From NCBI RefSeq assembly GCF_021647475.1, contig NZ_JAKIUR010000005.1:1-64000 (forward strand): a stretch of DNA of 64,000 nt. The letters are read 5' to 3'. The notes below the pieces were generated by a model. It saw only the letters and a list, made by a program, of their open reading frames with translations, was not told where the DNA came from and did no database searches. Position numbers and translations under genes: made by a program. Source of the DNA: Lutibacter sp. Lineage in GTDB: Bacteria; Bacteroidota; Bacteroidia; Flavobacteriales; Flavobacteriaceae. How positions within the stretch are numbered: position 1 is the first letter of the stretch; each line of letters begins with the position of its first letter. Of the stretch, positions 1 to 7,147 are shown piece after piece.

Positions 1-128
1 TTTGATAAAAAATTGTATCGAGAACGGCTGTTTTTAAATAAAAAACCTATTCTCGATACTAATTTTAAGCCTAAAAAGGCTAAAATTCACTCGAATTGAC
101 GAAATTTTATCATAATGCACAACGGGTT
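1..128 (+). repeat. MITE family A, copy A1 (cut by window start)
   Basis: This copy matches the 183-bp element at 3268-3450 almost base for base. It ends in the terminal sequence ATAATGCACAACGGGTT. Its left end lies outside the window. The interior carries nested hairpins, including ATCGAGAA...TTCTCGAT and TAAGCC...GGCTAA. Confidence 0.85.
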
Positions 129-161
129 TATAAAAGTAAATAAATAAAAAAGTATTTTGAT

Positions 162-310
162 TATCCGTAATTAATTATAAAATGTTCGTCACCCTGAACC
201 TGTTTCAGGGTCTCATCAATATAAATCGGTGATTAGTAAAAACTATGAGATGCTGAAACAAGTTTAGCATGACGTATAAATATGAAATATGACACAAAAC
301 GGATATACAT
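162..310 (+). repeat. REP-type element family B, copy B1
   Basis: The element is bounded by TATCCG and CGGATATACA. It contains two REP hairpins, CCTGAACCTGTTTCAGG and ATGCTGAAAC/GTTTAGCAT. A near-identical copy lies at 62201-62369 and an inverted copy at 3095-3262. Confidence 0.85.
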
Positions 311-322
311 AAAAGTATTAAT

Positions 323-871
323 ATGAAACCCAAATATTACATATCAATTTTAACTATTTTTGTAACTTTCACAAGTTGCACAAAAGAGGTAGATTTTAAT
401 CAAGTTGATGATGCAAGTATTCATGCAACATACATTTCTACTTTAGTTTATGCAGATTTTACTGCAGTTAAATTTTTAGATATTTTTAATAATGAAATTA
501 CCTATACCACAGATTTAATTGAGGCACCAATTGATAAAACAACTATTAAATATTTAGAAAAGGTTGAGTTTACGCTTATTATTACAAATTCTTTTAATCG
601 ATCTTTTAATTTTGACTTTAATTTTTTAGATGATGCAGGTCAGTTAATTTATACACTTCAACCAACGGTTCATGTATCTCCAAATTCAGGTGAAACTACT
701 TTTATTTTAGAAATTCCACCAGAAGATATTAATGTTTTAAATAATACTCAATTTTTTGGTTTTTTGGTAACATTAGAACCAAGTACTGGAAGTACGCTTA
801 ACGGAACTGAAACCGCCAATTTGAACTTAAAATCAGCTGTTAAATTATATTATAATTACAGAAAGATATGA
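323..871 (+). CDS. Small surface or periplasmic lipoprotein, unknown function
   Basis: The 182-residue product has a type II signal peptide with lipobox FTSC (Cys19), so it is probably anchored in the outer or inner membrane facing the periplasm or surface. The rest is beta-rich with no motif I recognise. Its stop codon overlaps the start of the next gene (ATGA at 868-871), so the two are translationally coupled and probably work together, perhaps as a lipoprotein bound to the DUF5723 barrel. That partnership is inferred from gene coupling only. The gene lies directly downstream of repeat B1, whose last bases may hold its leader. Confidence 0.75.
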   Translation: MKPKYYISILTIFVTFTSCTKEVDFNQVDDASIHATYISTLVYADFTAVKFLDIFNNEITYTTDLIEAPIDKTTIKYLEKVEFTLIITNSFNRSFNFDFNFLDDAGQLIYTLQPTVHVSPNSGETTFILEIPPEDINVLNNTQFFGFLVTLEPSTGSTLNGTETANLNLKSAVKLYYNYRKI

Positions 872-2241
872 GAAAAATAATATATCTGTTTTTATTTATA
901 AGTGTACAAAGTATTGCTCAAAACAAGCAAATACTTTACAATTTTAATAATTTACCACAAACCTTACTGTTAAATCCAGGAGCTGAGGTTTACAACCAAT
1001 CTCATATTGGTTTTCCTTTACTTTCTCAAATTTCTTTTCAAGGTGGATTTACAGGCTTTTCAGCCTATGATATATTTGCAAATGATGGTGTACCTATAAA
1101 TGATAAAATAAGAAAAACAGTTAATAAATTCGGGAAAGCCGAATTTTTTGAAGCAAATCAACAATTAGAAATACTAAATGCAGGATATCGATTAAAAGAC
1201 AACAGTTATTTATCTTTTGGTTTTTATGAAGAATTTAATACTTTAGTTAAAATACCTCGTGATATAGTTGATTTGTTTTACGAAGGAAATTCAGTAATCG
1301 GTAGGCATTATTCTATAAAAAAGATGGCTGCTAGGGCAGAGTTGTTAAGTGTTTTACATGTCGGATTGTCCAAAAAAATTAATAAAAAGTGGCAAGTTGG
1401 CGGACGGTTTAAAATTTATTCCAGTGTGTTTAATGCTAAATCAAAGCAAAGTACAGGAGCATTATATTTGGAAAATGGAACTAACAATATCTATAAACAA
1501 CATATTGATAATGTTAATTTTCTGTTGCAAACTTCAGGAGTATTTTTTGATAATAATGATGTAATTACGCAATCGTATATCCAAAAAAAATTATTATTTG
1601 GTGGTAATTTAGGCATAGGAATTGACGCTGGTTTTACCTATCACCCTAAGAAACATTGGACAGTAACCGGAAGTATTTTAGATTTCGGATTTATAAACTA
1701 CAAGCAAAATGTGGAATCGTATAGTGTAAAAGGAAGTTATGAAATAGAAGGAATTCAAGTAAATTTTGATCCTGCAAATCCACAAAATTATTGGCAAAAT
1801 TTAAAAGATGATTTTGATAATCAGATAGTTATGGATACTATTTACAGTAAATATTCATCTTTGCGTCCTATTAAACTAAACGGAAGTGTTACGTATGCTT
1901 TTGGAAGACCATATTATGATGATTGCCATTTTTCAAAAGAATTAGAAACTTATACAGATAAAATGGGATTACAATTATTTTCTACTGTTGGTGCTGTGCA
2001 CTCTTATTTAGCTGCTACTTTGTTTTATGAAAGAAGAATAAATAAACATTTACAAACCAAACTAACTTATACTGCTGATCCTTTTTCGTTTACCAACGTT
2101 GGCCTAGGTATTTCTTCTCATTTTGGAGCATTTAATATGTATTTAGCTGCCGATAATTTAATAAGTTTAGCCAACGTCTATAATGCCAAAAGTGTAAATG
2201 TTCAATTAGGAATTAACTTCATTTTTAATAAGAAAATTTAG
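868..2241 (+). CDS. DUF5723-like outer-membrane beta-barrel protein
   Basis: The 457-residue product starts with a signal peptide of about 18 residues (ends SIAQ) followed by the phrase TLLLNPGAEV. That phrase is typical of Bacteroidota DUF5723/PorP-SprF-like proteins, in which it reads 'LNPA'. The remainder alternates short beta strands and ends in an aromatic/Phe strand (GINFIFNKKI), as expected for an outer-membrane barrel. Some relatives of the wider family belong to gliding or type IX secretion accessory machinery, but no partner genes of that system are nearby, so a T9SS role is not supported here. It is coupled to the upstream lipoprotein by a 4-bp overlap and followed after 26 bp by a secreted protein gene. 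Confidence 0.7.
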   Translation: MRKIIYLFLFISVQSIAQNKQILYNFNNLPQTLLLNPGAEVYNQSHIGFPLLSQISFQGGFTGFSAYDIFANDGVPINDKIRKTVNKFGKAEFFEANQQLEILNAGYRLKDNSYLSFGFYEEFNTLVKIPRDIVDLFYEGNSVIGRHYSIKKMAARAELLSVLHVGLSKKINKKWQVGGRFKIYSSVFNAKSKQSTGALYLENGTNNIYKQHIDNVNFLLQTSGVFFDNNDVITQSYIQKKLLFGGNLGIGIDAGFTYHPKKHWTVTGSILDFGFINYKQNVESYSVKGSYEIEGIQVNFDPANPQNYWQNLKDDFDNQIVMDTIYSKYSSLRPIKLNGSVTYAFGRPYYDDCHFSKELETYTDKMGLQLFSTVGAVHSYLAATLFYERRINKHLQTKLTYTADPFSFTNVGLGISSHFGAFNMYLAADNLISLANVYNAKSVNVQLGINFIFNKKI

Positions 2242-2267
2242 TACTTTTACTAAAAATCAAATCACAA

Positions 2268-3092
2268 ATGAAAAAATTAAGTTTAATATTTGCTATATTT
2301 TTTACTACAGTTACATTTTCACAAAGTAAATTAAACAATTATAAATATATATTAGTTCCTGCTCAATTTGAATTTCAACGATCACCTGATATTCACCAAA
2401 TAAATTCTTTAACTAAATTTTTATTTAATAAAGCTGGTTTTACAACTTATTTAATCAATGAATCTTTTCCTAATGATTTAGCAAAAAATAGGTGTAATGC
2501 ATTAACAACACGAATGATAAATAGTCCTACTTTTTTGAGCACAAGAGTTACTATAGAATTGGTAGATTGTAATAATAATGTGGTGTTTACAACTCGTCAA
2601 GGAAAATCTAGATTAAAAGATTATAGGCAGGCCTATAATGAAGCAATTAGAGCTGCTTTTAGAGATATTGAAAATGCTAATTATCATTATAAACCAATAA
2701 AAATTCAAAATAACATTGTTGCTAAACCTATAAAAAAAGAAGTTGTAAAAAAACAGGTTGTACAAAAAATTACTCCAAAAGTTGCAGTACAACAAAAGGT
2801 AGCTAAAAAAAAAGAAGCAGTTGCAGTTGCCGTTAATAAGTTTGAATTAGCAGGAAAATATCAAATTGGTGATTATGGAATTTGTACGTTAACTAAAAAC
2901 AGTGATAATTTCAAAATGCTAAGTGGTGATGAAAATTTTGAAATAGCCAAAGTGTATAAAACCTCAAAACCAGGTATTTTTATTATTAAATGGGTAGCTT
3001 TTAAACAACCTCAATTACTTCAACTAACACAACAAGGAAATTTAAAAATAGATACAAAAAAAGGAGTAAGAGAGTACAAGCTGGTTAATTAA
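2268..3092 (+). CDS. Secreted protein of unknown function with Lys/Val linker
   Basis: The 274-residue product has a Sec signal peptide (about residues 1-19, ending TFSQ). An N-terminal domain of about 125 residues contains two Cys (NRCNAL and LVDCNN) that could form a disulfide. A low-complexity Lys/Val/Ala/Gln linker follows at about residues 150-190, and then a compact beta-rich C-terminal domain (GKYQIGDYGICTLT onward). I do not recognise a characterised family, though similar layouts occur in flavobacterial proteins. It is probably co-transcribed with the preceding two genes, giving a three-gene envelope unit. The gene ends 2 bp before repeat B2, which could supply its terminator hairpin. 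Confidence 0.7.
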   Translation: MKKLSLIFAIFFTTVTFSQSKLNNYKYILVPAQFEFQRSPDIHQINSLTKFLFNKAGFTTYLINESFPNDLAKNRCNALTTRMINSPTFLSTRVTIELVDCNNNVVFTTRQGKSRLKDYRQAYNEAIRAAFRDIENANYHYKPIKIQNNIVAKPIKKEVVKKQVVQKITPKVAVQQKVAKKKEAVAVAVNKFELAGKYQIGDYGICTLTKNSDNFKMLSGDENFEIAKVYKTSKPGIFIIKWVAFKQPQLLQLTQQGNLKIDTKKGVREYKLVN

Positions 3093-3094
3093 AA

Positions 3095-3262
3095 TGTATA
3101 TCCGTTTTTGTGTCATATTTATACGTCATGCTGAACTTGTTTCAGCATCTCATAGTTTTTACTAATCACCAATTTATATTGATGATATCCTGAAACAAGC
3201 CATCCTGCAGCAAGCAGGTTCAGGAAGGCGTGTTAGCCATAGGCCTAAAAATAGATATACAA
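3095..3262 (-). repeat. REP-type element family B, copy B2 (inverted)
   Basis: This is the reverse complement of B1: TATATCCGTTTTTGTGTCAT, then the GATGCTGAAAC-type hairpin, then a CCTGAAAC...GTTCAGG hairpin. A second palindrome CCTGC-AGCAA-GCAGG is inserted at 3204-3218. Similarity to B1 fades after about 3226. A terminal ATATACAA at 3255-3262 may be the other end. Confidence 0.75.
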
Positions 3263-3267
3263 TAATT

Positions 3268-3450
3268 AACCCGCTGTGTATTATAACTTTTTAAACTTAC
3301 GTTACGTCCGTTCGAGTAATTTTTGATAAAAAATTGTATCGAGAACGGCTGTTTTTAAATAAAAAACCTATTCTCGATACTAATTTTAAGCCTAAAAAGG
3401 CTAAAATTCACTCGAATTGACGAAATTTTATCATTAATGTACAACGGGTT
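3268..3450 (+). repeat. MITE family A, copy A2 (full length, 183 bp)
   Basis: The terminal inverted repeats are AACCCGCTGTGTATTAT (left) and an AT-rich version ending GTACAACGGGTT (right). The outermost bases read TTAACCCG...CGGGTTAA, compatible with a TA target duplication. There is no ORF inside. It is the same length as copy A4 at 38909-39091. Confidence 0.85.
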
Positions 3451-3452
3451 AA

Positions 3453-4727
3453 CTAATAATCATATTTATTATTCCATCGTTTTTTTAAAAATTCTCGCAT
3501 AGCGTTTTCTCTGGAATTGATTCCAGGTTCAAATAATTTAGTAGAAGCAATTTCATCTGGCAAAAATTCTTGTTCCACAAAATTATTATCAAAACTATGA
3601 GCATATTTATAATCTTTACCATAATTTAATTCCTTCATCAATTTAGTAGGAGCATTTCGTAAAGATAATGGAACAGATAAATCTCCTGTTTCCTGAACTA
3701 ATTTTTGAGCATTTTTAATGGCTTCATAACTGGCATTACTTTTAGGAGAACTTGCTAAATAAATAGCACACTGACTTAAAATAATTCGTGATTCAGGGAA
3801 ACCAATGGTAGTAACAGCCTGAAATGTATTATTTGCCATAATTAAGGCAGTCGGATTCGCATTTCCAATATCTTCCGAAGCTAAAAGAAGCAACCTTCTA
3901 GCAATAAATTTAACATCTTCACCGCCTTCAATCATTCTAGCTAACCAGTAAACCGCTGCATTTGGGTCACTTCCTCTAATTGATTTTATAAATGCTGAAA
4001 TAATATCATAATGTTGCTCACCAGCTTTATCATATAAAACGGTATTTTTTTGAATTTTAGACAACACTAAATCATTAGTAATAACAATAGGTTCATCTTC
4101 AGAATTAACAATTAGCTCAAAAATATTTAATAATTTTCTAGCATCACCTCCTGAAATTTTGAGTAAAGCTTCAGATTCTTTTATTTCAATATCTTTTGAT
4201 GCAATAAAAGCATCTTCTTTTAAAGCACGTTGCAATAATTGTTGTAAATCTGTTTTAGAAAAAGCATTTAATATATAAACCTGACAGCGTGATAATAATG
4301 CAGGAATAACTTCAAAACTAGGATTTTCAGTAGTAGCACCAATTAACGTTATCCAACCTTTTTCAACGGCACCTAATAGTGAATCTTGTTGCGATTTGCT
4401 AAACCTATGAATTTCATCAATAAATAAAATCGGATTTTTTGTAGTAAATAAACCGTCATTTTGTTTGGCTCTATTAATAACATCCCTAACATCTTTAACA
4501 CCACTACTAATGGCACTTAAAGTATAAAATGGCCGATCCGATTCTTTGGCAATAATATTTGCCAACGTAGTTTTGCCAATTCCCGGAGGTCCCCACAATA
4601 TCAATGAAGGAATAATACCACGTTTAATAGGCTGTGTAAGTGCACCTTTTGCACCAACTAAATGTTGCTGACTTATATAATCATCTAAAGTTTTTGGTCT
4701 AATTCGTTCCGCTAAAGGTACTTTCAT
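3453..4727 (-). CDS. rarA: Replication-associated recombination ATPase RarA/MgsA
   Basis: The 424-residue AAA+ clamp-loader-like ATPase acts at stalled replication forks. Walker A is GPPGIGKTT (residues 46-54) and Walker B ILFIDEIHRF (about 100-109), with a Ser/Ala sensor region GATTENPSF. The C-terminal MgsA tetramerisation region includes SPKSNASYEAI and LRNAPTKLMKELNYG, both typical of the family. The start at 4727 gives the family N-terminus MKVPLAERIRPKTLDDYI. A TTG 14 codons upstream is in frame but adds non-conserved residues. The gene is divergent from the rhomboid gene and its 3' end almost touches MITE A2. Confidence 0.95.
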   Translation of the reverse strand: MKVPLAERIRPKTLDDYISQQHLVGAKGALTQPIKRGIIPSLILWGPPGIGKTTLANIIAKESDRPFYTLSAISSGVKDVRDVINRAKQNDGLFTTKNPILFIDEIHRFSKSQQDSLLGAVEKGWITLIGATTENPSFEVIPALLSRCQVYILNAFSKTDLQQLLQRALKEDAFIASKDIEIKESEALLKISGGDARKLLNIFELIVNSEDEPIVITNDLVLSKIQKNTVLYDKAGEQHYDIISAFIKSIRGSDPNAAVYWLARMIEGGEDVKFIARRLLLLASEDIGNANPTALIMANNTFQAVTTIGFPESRIILSQCAIYLASSPKSNASYEAIKNAQKLVQETGDLSVPLSLRNAPTKLMKELNYGKDYKYAHSFDNNFVEQEFLPDEIASTKLFEPGINSRENAMREFLKKRWNNKYDY

Positions 4728-4757
4728 ACGGTAAAAATACAAATAAAAATAAAGTTT

Positions 4758-4845
4758 TGGGCGTTCCACTGCATTGCATTTGTGGCGGGCTATTCGTTAA
4801 ATCTTTTTTAGTTCTAAAAAAGGATATCTCTTCTATCCCTAACGC
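4758..4845. other. Candidate conserved flavobacterial non-coding element
   Basis: This unusually GC-rich stretch in an AT-rich intergenic gap begins GGGCGTTCCACTGC and ends CTATCCCTAACGC. It has a central hairpin CTTTTTTAG/CTAAAAAAGG. From memory, similar GGGCG...ATCCCTAACGC blocks recur in many Flavobacteriia genomes. I cannot run the comparison here, and this is the only copy in the window. Confidence 0.45.
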
Positions 4846-4911
4846 AAAGTAACATTCATAATTTTAACAAAAAAAACAAGAATAAATCATTCCAATTTGT
4901 ATTTTTATACC

Positions 4912-5580
4912 ATGAAAAATAGAAAAGCTGAAATAGATAAATTAACGTTGGTTGTTCCAATTTCAGTTATTGTTATTATTTGGGCAGTTTATTTTATTGA
5001 AATTAATTACGGATTCAATTTTAATAAATATGGCATTTATCCACGAACTTTTAAAGGTTTGCGAGGTATTATTTTTTCTCCTTTTATTCACGGTTCGGTT
5101 TCGCATATTTTTAATAATAGTATTCCGTTAGCAGTAATGCTAGGTAGTTTGTATTTCTTCTATAAAAAAATAGCAACAAAAGTACTTTTGATAGGAATAT
5201 TTTTAACAGGATTTTTAACTTGGATATTTGCAAGACCAGCCTATCATATTGGTGCAAGTGGAGTAGTGTATTTTTTAGTGAGCTTTATTTTTTTTAGTGG
5301 AATTTTTAGAAAACATTATCGCTTAATAGCATTATCATTAGTGGTCGTTTTTTTGTATGGAAGTTTAATTTGGTACGTTTTTCCGGTTGAAGAAGCAATA
5401 TCTTGGGAAGGTCATTTATCAGGATTTTTGATGGGTTTATTATTTGCTTATTTATTTAAAAAACAAGGACCGCAACCAGAACAATTTATTTTTTCAAAAA
5501 ATGAAGCTTTTGAAAATCAGTTTGATGAAAACGGAAATTTTATTGAGCAAACCGAAGAAAATAGTAAAGAAGAAGAGTAA
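4912..5580 (+). CDS. Rhomboid-family intramembrane serine protease
   Basis: The 222-residue protein has about six membrane segments. The catalytic dyad is visible: Ser116 in GASG and His168 in WEGHLSGF, with the upstream HGSVSHIFNNS motif that supplies the oxyanion-side His/Asn. It would cleave membrane-embedded substrates in the inner membrane; the substrate is unknown. I chose the ATG at 4912; an in-frame TTG at 4897 overlaps the AT-rich promoter region and adds MYFYT, which is not needed. The last 35 residues are a charged cytosolic tail rich in Glu and Asn. The gene is divergent from rarA, with the GC-rich element at 4758-4845 between them. Confidence 0.93.
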   Translation: MKNRKAEIDKLTLVVPISVIVIIWAVYFIEINYGFNFNKYGIYPRTFKGLRGIIFSPFIHGSVSHIFNNSIPLAVMLGSLYFFYKKIATKVLLIGIFLTGFLTWIFARPAYHIGASGVVYFLVSFIFFSGIFRKHYRLIALSLVVVFLYGSLIWYVFPVEEAISWEGHLSGFLMGLLFAYLFKKQGPQPEQFIFSKNEAFENQFDENGNFIEQTEENSKEEE

Positions 5581-5590
5581 AAAATATGGT

Positions 5591-5632
5591 ATGTTTTGAT
5601 GAAATTTTGTCAATTCAAGTGAATTTTAATCC
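5591..5632 (-). repeat. MITE family A fragment (A5)
   Basis: About 42 bases match the right end of family A in reverse complement (TGATGAAATTTTGTCAATTC, then AAGTGAATTTTAATCC). The match stops exactly where repeat C1 begins, which suggests C1 landed inside an older family A copy. Confidence 0.55.
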
Positions 5633-5838
5633 TTGAACTTGAGTTCGATATAAGAAAATAAATACCGAGTTGAAAATCAACAAGCTACGTCATTGCGATG
5701 AATGAAGCAAAGCGAAATGAGGAAGCAATCTCATTTTTATGAAAAGATTACTTCAAATTATGGCACTACATTTATAATTTTCGCAATGACATTTTGATTT
5801 TTAGTTATTTAAAGTAAATCCTTAGGTCGAACTCAGGT
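5633..5838 (+). repeat. Interspersed repeat family C, copy C1
   Basis: The ends are TTGAACTTGAGTTCGAT and GGTCGAACTCAGGTTAA, which are inverted relative to each other. The inside holds two arms built on GTCATTGCGA...GAAGCAATCT that can pair. A copy in the opposite orientation lies at 7896-8098. There is no ORF. Confidence 0.8.
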
Positions 5839-5931
5839 TAATAAACAACGTCATACTGAATTTGTTTCAGGATTTCATTGTCATTTAATAATCCATATTT
5901 ATTGGATAGAAAGTTATACTATAAATTAGGT
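5839..5931 (+). repeat. REP-type repeat family E, copy E1
   Basis: It contains ACTGAATTTGTTTCAGGAT and a tail reading CATTTAATAATCCATATTTA, then GGATAGAAAGTTATACTATA. The tail is repeated directly at 6190-6238. Its REP core is related to families B and D. Confidence 0.7.
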
Positions 5932-6072
5932 TAATTCGAGTAATCTTTGATAAAAAATTGTATTGAGAATGGTTGTTTTTAACTGAAAAACCTATTCTCG
6001 ATATTAATTTTAAGCCTAAAAAGGCTAAAATTCACTCGAATCAACGAAATTTTATCATAATGCACAACGGAT
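5932..6072 (+). repeat. MITE family A, copy A3 (left end missing)
   Basis: It matches A2 from ATTCGAGTAAT to the right terminus (ATAATGCACAACGGATT) with several substitutions (e.g. ATTGAGAATGG for ATCGAGAACGG). The first 40 or so bases of the left end are absent. It lies between the two direct copies of family E. Confidence 0.8.
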
Positions 6073-6121
6073 TCAGTTAATATAACCTTATTAAAAAAAC
6101 TGATTATCCTTAATTTGTATC

Positions 6122-6242
6122 CATAATAAACAACATCATGCTGAAGATATTACAATGAGCGGCGTCGAAATATTGTTTCAGCATCTCATTCCCATTTAAT
6201 AATCCATATTTATAGGGATAGAAAGTTATACTATAAAACAAG
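6122..6242 (+). repeat. REP-type repeat family E, copy E2
   Basis: This is a direct repeat of E1. Its CATGCTGAA...GTTTCAGCATCTCATT hairpin is interrupted by an extra segment of about 30 bases containing GAGCGGCGTCGA. The shared tail GGATAGAAAGTTATACTATA is intact. Positions 6243-6366 hold only a weak stem AGGGTT/AACCCT with a T-run on the minus strand, a possible terminator for the gene at 6367. Confidence 0.65.
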
Positions 6243-6366
6243 TTCAAGGTAACGGACAATATGCTAGATTATGGATATTCAGAAAAAAGGGTTCAACTTT
6301 AACTAAAAAGTAAAACCCTCCTGTTTATGTGTACACATAATTTTTTGAAAAAGTGACTATTTATTC

Positions 6367-7071
6367 TTATAATGAATAGTAATAATTAGCTAATCTAACA
6401 ATATCCCTTTCTTTACTAAATTTAATTCTATTGGTTTTAATAAAGTTATTTACTAACTTATTATGCTTATTTAATACAGCTTTAATATCCCTTTTGTTTA
6501 ATCTAACTTTAACATATAACCCTTTATCATTTTTAATATAATAGGTAATAGCATCTCTAAATTCTAATGGATAATTATTAATAGTCTGACTTCCTTTGCT
6601 CCTATTTGGATCATAAATTATTTTTCCATCTTTTTTAATAAGGTAGTTTGTATTTTGTAAATTAGAAACTATTTCATAAAAACCATCTTTACCTTTTTCT
6701 TTGAAATTATTACTTAACAATTTTACAAAATAATGTTTTAATTTTTTATTGTAATCTAAGACAGAAAACCCTGTAACATCATTATCTAATATTTCAATAA
6801 TTTCACCTTTATTTTTAATAAATAATTCGTCTTTATAAGCATCATATTTTAAATAATCTTGTTTGGAAAATACACTATCGTTTAAAACTAGCATCCCAGA
6901 ATTCCATACCTTAAAAAGAAATGGGCTACCCTTAATATTGGGATTTTTAGTGATAATTACATTACCTCTATCAACTTTAGAGAGGTAATCAGTATTAATA
7001 ACTTGATTGTTTTGTTGCGAAAATAATTGTGTAAAACTAAACACTAAACTTAAGAGTACTATTTTTTTCAT
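6367..7071 (-). CDS. Secreted flavobacterial protein of unknown function (paralogue of 34096-34770)
   Basis: The 234-residue product has a clear Sec signal peptide (about 1-18, ending LFSQ). The body has alternating beta strands (FKVWNSGMLVLNDSVFSKQDY) and the C-terminus is basic and helical (LNKRDIKAVLNKHNKLVNNF, then IKFSKERDIVRLANYYYSL). The same plan and similar phrases occur in the gene at 34096: W-N-x-G-[MI]-L, LNK[RK][DN]I, FIK/FVKxN[RK][IL]. I therefore treat them as one family, with no known function. It is divergent from rlmB and surrounded by repeats. Confidence 0.75.
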   Translation of the reverse strand: MKKIVLLSLVFSFTQLFSQQNNQVINTDYLSKVDRGNVIITKNPNIKGSPFLFKVWNSGMLVLNDSVFSKQDYLKYDAYKDELFIKNKGEIIEILDNDVTGFSVLDYNKKLKHYFVKLLSNNFKEKGKDGFYEIVSNLQNTNYLIKKDGKIIYDPNRSKGSQTINNYPLEFRDAITYYIKNDKGLYVKVRLNKRDIKAVLNKHNKLVNNFIKTNRIKFSKERDIVRLANYYYSL

Positions 7072-7135
7072 AATATATATTTTAAATTAACAATTTTATC
7101 TTTAACAAGATACAAAAATCATTCCACATTATTAG

Positions 7136-7143
7136 TACCTTTA
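7136..7143 (+). promoter_or_regulatory. Possible -7 element for rlmB
   Basis: TACCTTTA lies 4 bp before the rlmB ATG and differs from the Bacteroidota TAnnTTTG consensus only at the last base. No convincing TTG -33 element is visible. If real, the mRNA would be nearly leaderless. Confidence 0.35.
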
Positions 7144-7147
7144 CAAA

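Noticed and set aside
1349..1564. 71-codon frame inside the DUF5723 gene, same strand
   Set aside because: Out-of-frame within a gene with a signal peptide and coherent barrel sequence; no independent support.
868..2241. Type IX secretion PorP/SprF assignment for the barrel protein
   Set aside because: The overall look is similar, but no SprE, PorK/L/M/N, or gliding genes are adjacent and the N-terminal phrase fits DUF5723 better.
4728..4769. Upstream extension of RarA to a TTG at 4769
   Set aside because: Adds residues not seen in RarA; the ATG at 4727 gives the conserved N-terminus.
1..6366. Prophage or integrative element as the cause of the repeats
   Set aside because: No integrase, transposase, phage or conjugation gene is encoded here; the repeats are short and non-autonomous.
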